NCBI RefSeq assembly: GCF_023715225.1
Contig: NZ_JAMBNS010000008.1
Coordinates: 62,001-126,000 of the forward strand
DNA from: Robertmurraya korlensis
GTDB taxonomy: Bacteria; Bacillota; Bacilli; Bacillales; Cytobacillaceae
DNA: 64,000 nucleotides
Direction of reading: 5' to 3'
Positions within the stretch are counted from its first letter, which is position 1; every line of letters begins with the position of its first letter. Position numbers and translations under genes: made by a program. Positions 1 through 8,588 of the stretch are shown here, one piece after another. The notes beneath the pieces are model-generated. The model saw only the letters and a list, made by a program, of their open reading frames with translations, had not been told where the DNA came from and did not search any database.

Positions 1-18
1 GAAAAAATGTAACAAGTG

Positions 19-46
19 AGAGGCTTCCGGATTGGGGGCCTCTTTT
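19..46 (+). terminator. Rho-independent terminator of an upstream gene
   Basis: A GC-rich hairpin pairs AGAGGC-TTCC with GGGGGCCTCT and is followed by TTTT. It lies just before mnmH and presumably ends the transcript of a gene outside the window. Confidence 0.7.
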
Positions 47-69
47 GAAACCTAAAGGTGGAGGAAGAC

Positions 70-1140
70 ATGATTAGAGACTGTTCAGTTGAAAAGTTTT
101 TAGAAAATAAAGAGCGCTATATGACGATTGATGTACGGTCACCGGGTGAATTCACTGATAGCCATATTCCTGGGTCGGTCAATATTCCTCTTTTTACAAA
201 TGAAGAGCGGGCATTGATTGGAACCATTTATAAGCAAGAAGGTCAAAAGGAAGCTAAATGGAAGGCAATGGAAATCGTAAGTCCAAAAATTCCTGATATG
301 CTTGAAAGAATTCAGGAGATTGAAGAATCTGGTCGCGAGCCAATGGTGTACTGCTGGAGAGGTGGAATGAGAAGCCAATCCGTGGCCACGTTTGCTACAC
401 TCGCTGGGCTTCATGTGAGGAGAATTGAGGGAGGCTACCGTGCCTATCGTGAGCATGTGGTGGAGCATATTTCTGACTTAATTCCTGCTGAATCAGTGGT
501 CATCACCGGGATGACTGGAACAGGGAAAACAGAAATTCTTCAGCATTTAAAATCAGCGGGGTACCCCGTGCTCGATTTAGAGAAGTATGCGAATCATAAA
601 GGCTCGGTTTTTGGCTCGATTGGTGGGGAAACGCCGCATAACCAAAAGATGTTTGATGCTCTTCTTTTTGAAGACTTAAAGAAGCTCAAGGGCTCTCCAT
701 ATTTCATTATGGAAGGAGAGAGCAAACGAATTGGACATGCTGTGCAACCAACAGAGCTAGCAGAGAAAAAATTGAAAGGACTTCATATTACCGTCTATTC
801 CTCCATCGAAAAACGAATGGAACGAATTTACGAGCAGTACGTGAAGCCTTATGAGCACTCAGATGCTTTTCATGAACGTGTTGAGCTTGCTTTAAAGATG
901 ATTATTAAGAGAATAAAATCATTTGATATTCAAATGGAGCTCCTAAGATGTGTGGAAGAAAGAGAGTATATGCCCCTTATCAGACTGTTAATGGAGCATT
1001 ATTATGATCCGCGCTACGGCAATAAAGTAGGGGACTATGAGAATCCGGAAATTTTTGTTTGCAGCGATTCGATTTTAGAGGCAACAAATAAGATCGCAGA
1101 GATTATTGAGCAATCAAGAAGAGCAAAAATCGAAGTATAA
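70..1140 (+). CDS. mnmH: tRNA 2-selenouridine(34) synthase MnmH
   Basis: This enzyme replaces sulfur by selenium in 2-thiouridine at the tRNA wobble position, via a geranylated intermediate, using selenophosphate. The 356-residue protein has the family's two parts. An N-terminal rhodanese domain carries the motif YCWRGGMRSQS with catalytic Cys95. A C-terminal P-loop domain carries GMTGTGKT at residues 147-154. The ATG at 70 is preferred over the in-frame GTG at 58 because GGAGG at 60-64 then sits 5 nt upstream; the GTG overlaps that ribosome binding site. The role requires a selenophosphate synthase (SelD), which is not in this window. Length and motifs are typical, so the identification is firm; selenium use in this organism is inferred. 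Confidence 0.93.
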   Translation: MIRDCSVEKFLENKERYMTIDVRSPGEFTDSHIPGSVNIPLFTNEERALIGTIYKQEGQKEAKWKAMEIVSPKIPDMLERIQEIEESGREPMVYCWRGGMRSQSVATFATLAGLHVRRIEGGYRAYREHVVEHISDLIPAESVVITGMTGTGKTEILQHLKSAGYPVLDLEKYANHKGSVFGSIGGETPHNQKMFDALLFEDLKKLKGSPYFIMEGESKRIGHAVQPTELAEKKLKGLHITVYSSIEKRMERIYEQYVKPYEHSDAFHERVELALKMIIKRIKSFDIQMELLRCVEEREYMPLIRLLMEHYYDPRYGNKVGDYENPEIFVCSDSILEATNKIAEIIEQSRRAKIEV

Positions 1141-1194
1141 AGGAGCATTGTGGGGAATGCTTTAAAGTATACGAATGATTTTTGGAGGGGTTCT

Positions 1195-1374
1195 ATGAAG
1201 CTTGTCCTGCTATCGTTAGTCACAGGTTTTTTCGTCGGATTTATTTTTGCGCTTTTTCGTCTACCCATTCCGGCTCCACCTGCTTTAGCGGGTATTACCG
1301 GGATAGTCGGTATTTATTTAGGTTTTAAAGTGTTTGAGCAGTTAACTCCATGGCTTCAAAGTTTCGGAAAATAA
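1195..1374 (+). CDS. XapX domain small membrane protein
   Basis: A 59-residue protein with two predicted membrane segments (about residues 3-20 and 28-48) separated by the proline-rich stretch RLPIPAPPALAG, which is typical of the XapX (DUF1427) family. The molecular function of this family is unknown. The ATG at 1195 is chosen because GGAGGGG lies at 1184-1190; an upstream in-frame GTG at 1150 has no comparable site and would add a polar 15-residue leader. It follows mnmH by about 55 nt and ends at a clear terminator, so it may be cotranscribed with mnmH. Confidence 0.8.
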   Translation: MKLVLLSLVTGFFVGFIFALFRLPIPAPPALAGITGIVGIYLGFKVFEQLTPWLQSFGK

Positions 1375-1397
1375 GTAAGGCCAGCCGTATAGGCATA

Positions 1398-1431
1398 GAA
1401 ACTCGCCATAGTAATTGGCGAGTTTCTTTAT
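1398..1431 (+). terminator. Rho-independent terminator after the XapX gene
   Basis: A perfect 11-bp stem (GAAACTCGCCA at 1398-1408 with TGGCGAGTTTC at 1416-1426) has a 7-nt loop and continues into TTTATT. Confidence 0.85.
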
Positions 1432-1474
1432 TAGAAATATCTCTTTAAAATAAGATGACTTGTCCTAATCAAGA

Positions 1475-1663
1475 AATAAGCGGAGATTTTTCCGTTAAAT
1501 GCAGAACGGGGCTCGTTTCGGGGCAAATAACGGGAGGTTTTCCGCTTATGCAAAGAAAAATCCCCCATTTTTGAATATTTCAAGAGAATAGGCGGAATCT
1601 CTCCGCCTATTCAAGCAATTTTTAATAAAAATTACTTATTAATCGGAATTTCTCCGTCTATCA
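1475..1663. repeat. Cluster of four short palindromic repeats (AAGCGGA..TCCGCTTAT type)
   Basis: Four copies of a roughly 25-30 nt palindrome lie between two convergent genes. Copy 1 is near 1475-1504 (AAGCGGAGATTTTTCCG), copy 2 near 1526-1553 (ACGGGAGGTTTTCCGCTTAT), copy 3 near 1588-1617 (AGGCGGAATCTCTCCGCCT) and copy 4 near 1637-1663 (ATCGGAATTTCTCCGTCTAT). Each can fold as CGGA / TCCG flanked by AATAR / YTTAT arms. The gap otherwise holds no gene. The element is REP-like; its function is unknown. Confidence 0.6.
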
Positions 1664-1691
1664 ATCAGCTCGGGGCTTTGAATTCTATAAG

Positions 1692-2648
1692 TTATTTCCA
1701 TTCAATTTCAGCACCGCCTACTCGTTTCACACCCCGAATGCGGCTAATGTCTTCTACCAGTTTGAGGCAGGCCATGTCCTTCGCCTTTGCTTCAATCATA
1801 AAGTCGACATCCGCATTCATTGAGCGGAGAAGGTCCATTAAAGGCATGATATATTCCAAATCAACAAAGTCCGCATGTGCTCGATACATTTTCTCCGACT
1901 TTGGGGAAGAAATATGGATTTTCGGTTTTAATGAACGGACTTCCCAGGTTTGAAATACTTTTGGGAGCAGGGTATCTAGAGGCTCTTCACTCAAATTTGC
2001 CATATGATGATGATAGTCAAAGACCAGACGAATGCCTTCTTTTTGACAAACAGAAAGGGTCTCTTCGGTTGTATACGTTTTATCATCATTCTCTAAGGTG
2101 GTCACTTCCTTGATATGAGAGGGGAGAGATTGAATGTTCTCGTGAAACCGTTCCAGTGACTGTGTTTTATCCCCGTAGGCACCTCCGACATGAATATTCA
2201 GGACTCCTTCTTTTTCCACTCCCATCGCTTCTAGCATTCTGTAATGATAGTCCATATCAATCACCGCATTCTTTGTTACTTCCTCACGTGGAGACGTGAA
2301 CAAAGTGTATTGGTTGGGATGAAAGCTTACACGCATCTGATGTCTGCGAATTAAATCGCCAAGCTCCTGCCACTCCTTTCGAAACGGAGTGATAAAATCC
2401 CAGTTTACCTCCGGATGGGTTGATAAGGGGGCGATGGAGCTTGATAAGCGATACACTTGAATGCCGTGCGCGATGTTATAAGATACCATTCGTAATGTAT
2501 TAAAGATATTTTCACCAGTAACAGCCATTAGTTTTTCCTCGCGTTCAGAAGCGGGAAGCTGCTTATACCGGGTAAAGGTCAAGGCTCTTGCAGGCGATGC
2601 CTCCCAAAGTGAAAGGGCAGTCGATACATAGCCAAAGCGAATTCTCAT
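1692..2648 (-). CDS. uvsE: UV DNA damage endonuclease UvsE
   Basis: UvsE/UVDE nicks DNA immediately 5' of UV photoproducts (cyclobutane dimers and 6-4 products) and starts an alternative excision repair route. The 318-residue protein begins MRIRFGYVS and carries the family's TIM-barrel metal-binding motifs, including VSFHPNQYTLFTSP, NIHVGGAYGDK, TTLENDDKTY and VFDYHHHMAN, rich in His, Glu and Asp for metal binding. Its reverse-strand ribosome binding site AGGAG lies at about 2660-2664. It is divergent from fadF and directly downstream of the cardiolipin synthase gene, the same arrangement as ywjD-ywjE of B. subtilis. Nothing appears to be missing. Confidence 0.95.
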   Translation of the reverse strand: MRIRFGYVSTALSLWEASPARALTFTRYKQLPASEREEKLMAVTGENIFNTLRMVSYNIAHGIQVYRLSSSIAPLSTHPEVNWDFITPFRKEWQELGDLIRRHQMRVSFHPNQYTLFTSPREEVTKNAVIDMDYHYRMLEAMGVEKEGVLNIHVGGAYGDKTQSLERFHENIQSLPSHIKEVTTLENDDKTYTTEETLSVCQKEGIRLVFDYHHHMANLSEEPLDTLLPKVFQTWEVRSLKPKIHISSPKSEKMYRAHADFVDLEYIMPLMDLLRSMNADVDFMIEAKAKDMACLKLVEDISRIRGVKRVGGAEIEWK

Positions 2649-2666
2649 CGTTGAAAAAACTCCTAA

Positions 2667-3869
2667 CTAAAGAAAATAAGAAATAGGACGTGCGATCCAT
2701 TCGAGCATTTTTTGCTTGAAGCTTAAATGGGTTAATTCATGAAGGGATATTTTTTTTCCATCTTTTACATCCGTTTCATATATGTTTTTCATATGTGAGA
2801 TGATGTCTGGATCGTACATATAGCAATTAATTTCATGATTTAAGAAAAAACTTCTTTTGTCAAAGTTGGCTGTTCCAGAATCACAGATTCGATCATCTAT
2901 AATAAGAATTTTTGCATGATAAAAGCCTTTGAGATAACCGTAGACATTTGCCCCTTTAGAAATAAGCGTACGTAAATAGGGGAACGAGGCTTCTTTTACA
3001 AATGGGTGATCAGGAGTTTGAGGAACAAGGATGGTCACCTCCACACCGCGATTCAATGCAGCCAACAGATCTTGATAAATGCGTTTGCTAGGAATGAAAT
3101 AAGGAGACCCGATGTGTATCGATGTTTCAGCCCCTCGAATCATTCCGGAGAAGGTTTCCTCGAGATAAAACCCTTCTGAAGGGATAATTTGGTGACGTAT
3201 CGGTCCTGAAACTGGGTCAGGAAAATATGTGGGAGTATTAAGAAGATGTTCTTGCGTTTCCTCTTCCCAATCCTTTAAAAACTCACGTTGTAGATCATGA
3301 ACCCCTTCACCCATAATTTTTAAATGATAATCACGCCAAGGGTTCAGCTTTGGATCCTCGTTTAAGTATTCCTTTCCAACATTGAATCCCCCAATATAAC
3401 CAAGTTTCCCATCAATGACCGTAATTTTCCGGTGATTTCGGACCTGTAAACGGTAAAAGAGAAAAGGGAATTTGGGTTTATGACTATAGGCAAAATGAAT
3501 GCCGGCTTGTTTCGCTTCATTTACGATTCTCCGTGGAACACCAAAGCTTCCTGCCCAATCGAGGAGAAGCCTAACTTCTACTCCTTCTAATGCTTTGTTT
3601 TTTAAAATCTGCAGAAACCTGCGGCCATATGGATCATCTTTTAATATATAAAAAAGAACATGAATATGCTCGTTTGCGTGTTCTATCTCTGAAAATAAGT
3701 CCGTAAAGAGGGCATCTCCTCTTGTAAATACATCTATATGACTTTGCCTCATCGGATAACTTTTTCTATAAATAGAAGATAAATGTTGTCTTCTGCCGAG
3801 GATAAAGTCGACATACAATAGCAATAGAATGAGTACGACAGCAAGTAGGATGAAACCAATAATCTTCAT
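2667..3869 (-). CDS. cls: Cardiolipin synthase / phospholipase D-family protein (YwjE type)
   Basis: This enzyme condenses two phosphatidylglycerol molecules into cardiolipin at the membrane. The 400-residue protein has one N-terminal membrane segment (about residues 3-20) followed by two phospholipase D HKD motifs, HRKITVIDGKLGYIGGFN and HAKILIIDDRICDSGTANFD. Canonical cardiolipin synthases have two membrane segments; a single one is typical of the shorter YwjE-like minor enzyme. The start at 3869 (MKIIGF) is chosen because the reverse-strand sequence GAAGGGAGAG lies upstream of it; a longer ORF to 3899 would place its start before this site. It lies next to uvsE and is divergent from fadF. 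Confidence 0.88.
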   Translation of the reverse strand: MKIIGFILLAVVLILLLLYVDFILGRRQHLSSIYRKSYPMRQSHIDVFTRGDALFTDLFSEIEHANEHIHVLFYILKDDPYGRRFLQILKNKALEGVEVRLLLDWAGSFGVPRRIVNEAKQAGIHFAYSHKPKFPFLFYRLQVRNHRKITVIDGKLGYIGGFNVGKEYLNEDPKLNPWRDYHLKIMGEGVHDLQREFLKDWEEETQEHLLNTPTYFPDPVSGPIRHQIIPSEGFYLEETFSGMIRGAETSIHIGSPYFIPSKRIYQDLLAALNRGVEVTILVPQTPDHPFVKEASFPYLRTLISKGANVYGYLKGFYHAKILIIDDRICDSGTANFDKRSFFLNHEINCYMYDPDIISHMKNIYETDVKDGKKISLHELTHLSFKQKMLEWIARPISYFL

Positions 3870-3979
3870 CAAATTCTCTCCCTTCAGAGGATATCCCATT
3901 GGTTCGGGAGTGATCGTACATTGTAGTATCTCCTGTTCGTGTTCTTTCTATGAAGACAGAAAGTTGCGATAAAAAAATG

Positions 3980-4007
3980 TTGACTGAATGCTCATTCATT
4001 ATATAAT
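3980..4007 (+). promoter_or_regulatory. Sigma-A promoter of fadF with overlapping FadR-type operator
   Basis: TTGACT (3980-3985) and TATAAT (4002-4007) are separated by 16 nt. The spacer carries TGACTGAATGCTCATTCA (3981-3998), which fits the Bacillus FadR operator consensus TGAATGANTANTCATTCA at all but about two positions. Repression relieved by long-chain acyl-CoA is the expected behaviour by analogy with B. subtilis fadF (ywjF). Confidence 0.75.
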
Positions 4008-4100
4008 AGTGGTAGATACAATTCAGAAAATTACACATTTTCACGCAAAACCTGTGCTGCTTGAAGGGGAGTTCGAGTGAGCCAGAAAGGGGTAGAAAAG

Positions 4101-6209
4101 ATGAATAGCTTGCTTTGGATCAACTTGATTGCTTTCTTAATTGTAACCGCTTACGCAGTTAGTCTGTTTGTTTATGTTGTCAGAACGAGAATCGAGTACA
4201 TAAAGCTCGGGAAAAAGGTTGAGTTTGATTCTCGAGTAAAGGAAAGACTCGAAAAGATCTGGGTCAATGTATTCGGTCAAAAAAAGCTGTTAAAGGATAA
4301 GAAAAGTGGAATTATTCATGTGATGTTTTTTTACGGTTTTATTCTTGTACAATTTGGGGCTATCGACTTTATTTTGAAAGGTCTTGTACCTGGTACGCAC
4401 TTGCCACTAGGGCCTCTGTATCCAGGATTTACGTTTTTTCAGGAACTTGTCACTTTAATGATTTTAGTTGCCGTTTTTTGGGCGTTTCATCGTCGATATG
4501 TTGAAAAATTGGTTCGTTTGAAACGGAATTTCAAATCGGGACTCGTGTTAATTTTTATCGGTGGATTAATGCTTTCCGTACTTGTTGGAAATGGTATGAG
4601 TCTTATCTGGCATGGTCATGAAGCGTCATGGACAGAGCCGATTGCTTCATTGGTGAGCGTCGCATTTTCCTGGGTAGGAGAAACAGGTTCCATCGCGATT
4701 TTTTATGTGGCATGGTGGGTTCATCTATTGTTCTTACTTGCGTTTCTTGTGTACGTTCCACAGTCCAAGCACGCACATTTGATTGCAGGTCCAGCCAATG
4801 TGTATTTTAATCGTTTAGAAAAGCCAGGGAAATTAACAAAGATTGATTTTGAAGACGAAACACAAGAAACATTCGGTGTGGGGAAAATAGAGGATTTTAC
4901 TCAGCATCAGCTCATCGACTTATACGCGTGTGTAGAATGTGGACGCTGTACGAATATGTGTCCAGCAACAGGGACAGGAAAGATGCTGTCGCCGATGGAT
5001 TTGATCTTAAAAATGCGCGATCACTTAACGAATCACGGGGCGGCTATTACACAAAAGCAGCCATGGGTTCCGACCTTTGCTTTTTCCAATACAAAAGGAA
5101 ATCAAATTGCCTTAGCAGCTGCTGGAAAAGGGGTTCAGGAGTCTGCAGCAGGCCTAGCTTACAGTCCAAGCTTGATCGGAGATGTTATTACAGAAGAAGA
5201 AATTTGGGCTTGTACCACTTGCCGTAACTGTGAAGATCAATGTCCGGTCATGAATGAACATGTGGATAAAATTATCGACCTTCGCCGTTATCTTGTTCTA
5301 ACAGAAGGAAAAATGGATGCCGATGCACAAAGAGCGATGCAAAACATCGAACGTCAAGGGAACCCTTGGGGACTGAACCGCAAAGAGCGTGAGAACTGGC
5401 GAGATGAGAGAACGGACGTGGTCATTCCAACGGTTAAAGAATTGAAAAAGTCTGGCGAAGAATTTGAGTACTTGTTCTGGGTGGGGTCTATGGGCTCTTA
5501 TGATAACCGTAGTCAAAAAATTGCTTTGTCCTTTGCGAAGCTTTTAAACGAAGCAGGTGTCAAGTTTGCCATTTTAGGAAGCAAGGAAAAGAACTCGGGT
5601 GATACGGCAAGACGTCTAGGAAATGAGTTTGTATTCCAAGAGCTTGCAACAAAGAATATCGAGGAATTTGAGAAGAACGAAGTAAAGAAAATCGTGACGA
5701 TCGATCCTCATGCGTATAACACATTCAAAAATGAATACCCTGATTTCGGATTAAAAGCAGAAGTGTACCATCATACCGAGCTGCTTGCGGAGCTTGTGAA
5801 GACTGGAAGACTAAAGCCAAAGTTTGAAGTGAATGAAACGATTACGTTCCACGATTCTTGTTATTTAGGACGCTACAATGAAGTGTATGAAGCACCACGC
5901 GATATTTTAAAAGCCATTCCGGGCGTTACCCTCGTAGAAATGACTCGTAACAGAGATACAGGAATGTGTTGCGGAGCTGGTGGTGGCCTTATGTGGATGG
6001 AAGAAGAAACTGGCCAACGTATCAATGTAGCGAGAACAGAGCAAGCATTAGCTGTTAAACCGTCAGTTATCTCATCTGGATGCCCTTATTGCCTAACCAT
6101 GCTTTCAGATGGAACAAAGGCAAAGGAAGTGGAAGAAACGGTCTCAACCTATGACGTGGCAGAGCTTTTAGAAAAAGCGGTTATCGGTGAGGCACAAATC
6201 GTGTCATAA
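4101..6209 (+). CDS. fadF: Iron-sulfur oxidoreductase FadF (heterodisulfide reductase-like, membrane-bound)
   Basis: Likely passes electrons from acyl-CoA dehydrogenase/ETF to the quinone pool during beta-oxidation; this role is inferred from its operon and from FadR control in B. subtilis. The 702-residue protein has an N-terminal membrane region of about five to six helices resembling a nitrate-reductase gamma / cytochrome b-like domain (to about residue 230). Two ferredoxin-type [4Fe-4S] motifs follow, CVECGRCTNMCP (about 277) and CTTCRNCEDQCP (about 371). Two CCG-type cysteine motifs of heterodisulfide reductase subunit B complete it (DSCYLGRYN near 585; GMCCGAGGG and SGCPYC further on). 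The ATG at 4101 follows AAAGGGG. A strong promoter with a FadR-like operator lies upstream and a terminator downstream. Confidence 0.9.
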   Translation: MNSLLWINLIAFLIVTAYAVSLFVYVVRTRIEYIKLGKKVEFDSRVKERLEKIWVNVFGQKKLLKDKKSGIIHVMFFYGFILVQFGAIDFILKGLVPGTHLPLGPLYPGFTFFQELVTLMILVAVFWAFHRRYVEKLVRLKRNFKSGLVLIFIGGLMLSVLVGNGMSLIWHGHEASWTEPIASLVSVAFSWVGETGSIAIFYVAWWVHLLFLLAFLVYVPQSKHAHLIAGPANVYFNRLEKPGKLTKIDFEDETQETFGVGKIEDFTQHQLIDLYACVECGRCTNMCPATGTGKMLSPMDLILKMRDHLTNHGAAITQKQPWVPTFAFSNTKGNQIALAAAGKGVQESAAGLAYSPSLIGDVITEEEIWACTTCRNCEDQCPVMNEHVDKIIDLRRYLVLTEGKMDADAQRAMQNIERQGNPWGLNRKERENWRDERTDVVIPTVKELKKSGEEFEYLFWVGSMGSYDNRSQKIALSFAKLLNEAGVKFAILGSKEKNSGDTARRLGNEFVFQELATKNIEEFEKNEVKKIVTIDPHAYNTFKNEYPDFGLKAEVYHHTELLAELVKTGRLKPKFEVNETITFHDSCYLGRYNEVYEAPRDILKAIPGVTLVEMTRNRDTGMCCGAGGGLMWMEEETGQRINVARTEQALAVKPSVISSGCPYCLTMLSDGTKAKEVEETVSTYDVAELLEKAVIGEAQIVS

Positions 6210-6215
6210 AGTGGA

Positions 6216-6254
6216 TAGAAATAATTTGCATGATTTTTATGTAAATTATTTCTA
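6216..6254. repeat. 16-bp AT-rich inverted repeat downstream of fadF
   Basis: TAGAAATAATTTGCAT (6216-6231) pairs with ATGTAAATTATTTCTA (6239-6254) with one G-U pair and a 7-nt loop. A second smaller palindrome CTATTTT...AAAATAG follows at 6261-6280. There is no U-tract, so this is not a canonical terminator. Its function is unknown. Confidence 0.6.
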
Positions 6255-6289
6255 TTCTAACTATTTTGATAGTAAAATAGAAGAAGGTA

Positions 6290-6303
6290 ATAAAGCGCTT
6301 ACA
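6290..6303 (+). promoter_or_regulatory. Possible CcpA (cre) site
   Basis: ATAAAGCGCTTACA matches the cre consensus TGNAANCGNWNNCW at all but the first two positions. It lies between fadF and the thiolase gene, where carbon catabolite repression of fatty-acid genes would make sense. This is a pattern match only. Confidence 0.4.
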
Positions 6304-6318
6304 ATTTGTATTTACTTC

Positions 6319-6346
6319 AAAGGAGAAATTCGAATTCTCCTTTTTT
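6319..6346 (+). terminator. Rho-independent terminator between fadF and thiolase gene
   Basis: AAAGGAGAA (6319-6327) pairs with TTCTCCTTT and runs into a six-T tract at about 6341-6346. It separates the fadF transcript from the thl-hbd-acd operon. Confidence 0.75.
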
Positions 6347-6357
6347 CCACCTCACTT

Positions 6358-6375
6358 ACTGAGCGAGCGTTCAGT
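6358..6375. promoter_or_regulatory. Palindromic TetR-type operator before the thiolase gene
   Basis: ACTGAGCGAGCGTTCAGT is an 18-bp near-perfect inverted repeat (ACTGA / TTCAGT arms). It shares the ACTGA..G..C.TTCA skeleton with the operator on the fadF promoter. Both may be bound by the same TetR-family regulator, for example FadR or the TetR protein encoded at 11343. Confidence 0.5.
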
Positions 6376-6443
6376 CACATCTCAGAGTCAATCACAAAAA
6401 GAAAACAATCCAAACAAATGAATACGAAAAAGGGGAGAGTAAC

Positions 6444-7631
6444 ATGGGGAAAACAGTTATTTTAAGCGGAGTTCGTACACCTTTTGGAAAAATGGGCGGA
6501 AGCTTAAGCTCATTTACTGCATCTGATTTAGGGGGATTGGTGATCAAGGAGGCACTTGGTCGCGCAGGTGTGGATGCAGAAAAAGTGGATGAAGTGATTT
6601 TTGGAACGGTTCTGCAAGGGGGGCAGGGGCAGATTCCATCACGACAAGCGGCTCAAAAAGCTGGACTTCCATGGAATGTAAAAACAGAAACAATCAATAA
6701 AGTTTGTGCTTCTGGAATGAGAAGTGTGACGTTGGGAGATCAGATTATCCGTTTAGGAGACGAAGAAGTGATCGTTGCCGGAGGTATGGAGTCGATGAGT
6801 AACGCTCCTTATTTTCTTCCAAAAGCTCGTTGGGGATTACGAATGGGCGATTCTTCGGTAAAGGATTTAATGGTATATGACGGACTTACTTGTACGTTTA
6901 CAGGCGTTCATATGGGAACATACGGAAATGGTGTGGCCAAGGAAATGGAGCTGTCGCGTGAGGAGCAGGATCAATGGGCGCTAAGAAGTCATCAGCGTAC
7001 CGTTCAAGCAATGGAGTCCGGTGCTTTAGCCGAAGAAATAGTAGCGGTTCAAGTTCCACAGCGTAAAGGCGAACCACTTGTAGTGGCGGCAGATGAGTCT
7101 CCGAGAAAAGATACTAGCATTGAAAAGCTGGCAAAGCTTGCGCCAGTGTTTAACTCAGACGGAACGATCACAGCAGGAAATGCACCGGGAGTAAATGATG
7201 GAGCTGCCGCCTTGGTACTGATGAGTGAAGAACGAGCGGCTCGTGAAGGAAGAACACCAGAAGCGTACATTATTGGGCAGGCAGCTGTCGCGGTAGAAGC
7301 GAAGGATTTCCCGAAAACACCGGGAATCGTGATCAACGAGTTGTTAAAGAAAACGGGCAAATCAGTTGAGGAGATTGACCTATTTGAAATTAATGAAGCG
7401 TTCGCGGCTGTTGCCTTGGCAAGTGCAGAAATCGCGGGACTTGATCATGAAAAGGTCAATGTGAATGGTGGAGCCGTAGCAATTGGTCACCCGATCGGTG
7501 CAAGTGGGGCAAGAATCATCATTACGTTAATGTATGAGTTAAAAAGACGTGGCGGTGGAATCGGTGTAGCAGCGATTTGCTCAGGTGGAGGGCAAGGAGA
7601 TGCGATTATGATTGAGGTGCCAAAGCAGTAG
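6444..7631 (+). CDS. Acetyl-CoA C-acetyltransferase (thiolase)
   Basis: Catalyses thiolytic cleavage of acetoacetyl-CoA (or 3-ketoacyl-CoA), the last step of beta-oxidation, or the reverse condensation of two acetyl-CoA. The 395-residue protein has the nucleophile Cys88 in [10 protein letters not shown], His349 in GHPIGASG and the second catalytic Cys379 in CSGGGQGDA. Its length is standard for the family. The ATG at 6444 follows GGGGAGAG. It opens an operon with 3-hydroxybutyryl-CoA dehydrogenase and two acyl-CoA dehydrogenases, resembling mmgABC of B. subtilis, which favours a degradative role. It is probably controlled through the palindrome at 6358-6375. Confidence 0.93.
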   Translation: MGKTVILSGVRTPFGKMGGSLSSFTASDLGGLVIKEALGRAGVDAEKVDEVIFGTVLQGGQGQIPSRQAAQKAGLPWNVKTETINKVCASGMRSVTLGDQIIRLGDEEVIVAGGMESMSNAPYFLPKARWGLRMGDSSVKDLMVYDGLTCTFTGVHMGTYGNGVAKEMELSREEQDQWALRSHQRTVQAMESGALAEEIVAVQVPQRKGEPLVVAADESPRKDTSIEKLAKLAPVFNSDGTITAGNAPGVNDGAAALVLMSEERAAREGRTPEAYIIGQAAVAVEAKDFPKTPGIVINELLKKTGKSVEEIDLFEINEAFAAVALASAEIAGLDHEKVNVNGGAVAIGHPIGASGARIIITLMYELKRRGGGIGVAAICSGGGQGDAIMIEVPKQ

Positions 7632-7710
7632 TCTTTTTGGGGGATCTCCGACAGTCTTGTACGGAATATCCCCTTTTTTAAGAACTTGTAATGTAGAAAA
7701 GGGGGATAAG

Positions 7711-8562
7711 ATGGAAATCAAAAAGGTAATGGTCATTGGTGCAGGCCAGATGGGATCGGGAATTGCTCAAGTGTGTGCTCAAGCAGGTTACGATGTCATA
7801 CTGCATGATTTAAAGGAAGACTTCGTTTTGCGTGGGCTTGGGGTGATCCAGAAAAACCTAGCGCGCCAAGTGGACAAAGGGAAAATGACACAAGATCAAA
7901 TGGAAGTGATTATAGCCTACATCCAACCTTCCACCGATTTGCATAACGCAAGTGGTGTAGACCTAGTGATCGAAGCAGCAATGGAAAACATGGAGGTCAA
8001 AACAAAGATTTTCCGTGAGCTCGATAAAATAGCTCCTGATCACGCGATCTTAGCAAGCAACACCTCCTCGCTACCGATTACAGAAATTGCGGCAGCAACC
8101 TCCAGGCCAGAAAAAGTCATCGGTATGCACTTTATGAACCCTGTCCCCGTGATGAAGCTCGTAGAAATCATCCGCGGCCTGGCAACGGACGACGAGGTAT
8201 ATGAACTCATTGAAGGCATGACAAAAACGATTGGAAAAGTGCCAGTTGAAGTGAATGATTTCCCTGGATTTGTATCCAATCGAATTCTCATGCCTATGAT
8301 TAACGAAGCGATATACACTCTTTATGAAGGGGTAGCGACGAAGGAGGCTATCGACGAGGTCATGAAGCTTGGGATGAATCACCCAATGGGCCCACTCACC
8401 TTGGCCGACTTTATCGGGCTAGATACTTGTCTGTATATTATGGAAACCCTCTATGAAGGCTTTGGCGACAGCAAATACCGCCCATGCCCACTGCTGCGCA
8501 AATACGTAAAAGCTGGCTGGCTCGGTAAGAAATCAGGTCGCGGATTTTATGAGTATAGTTAA
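7711..8562 (+). CDS. 3-hydroxybutyryl-CoA dehydrogenase
   Basis: NAD(P)-dependent oxidation of 3-hydroxyacyl-CoA to 3-ketoacyl-CoA. The 283-residue protein has an N-terminal Rossmann fold (GAGQMGSG, residues 10-17), the substrate-site motif SNTSSLPIT (from residue 117) and His140 in GMHFMNPVPVM, which is the conserved catalytic histidine region. Its length is typical. The ATG at 7711 is preceded directly by GGGGG at 7701-7705; a longer in-frame extension back to 7612 overlaps the thiolase end and lacks such a site. It is the second gene of the thl-hbd-acd-acd operon and corresponds to mmgB of B. subtilis. Confidence 0.93.
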   Translation: MEIKKVMVIGAGQMGSGIAQVCAQAGYDVILHDLKEDFVLRGLGVIQKNLARQVDKGKMTQDQMEVIIAYIQPSTDLHNASGVDLVIEAAMENMEVKTKIFRELDKIAPDHAILASNTSSLPITEIAAATSRPEKVIGMHFMNPVPVMKLVEIIRGLATDDEVYELIEGMTKTIGKVPVEVNDFPGFVSNRILMPMINEAIYTLYEGVATKEAIDEVMKLGMNHPMGPLTLADFIGLDTCLYIMETLYEGFGDSKYRPCPLLRKYVKAGWLGKKSGRGFYEYS

Positions 8563-8588
8563 TTACCCCTATATCAGGAGGAAATGAG

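Noticed and set aside
3766-4044. 92-codon reverse ORF over the fadF promoter
   Set aside because: Overlaps the cls start in another frame and covers the FadR-type operator.
6187-6465. 92-codon ORF between fadF and the thiolase gene
   Set aside because: Runs through two palindromes, a terminator and an operator, and overlaps both neighbours.
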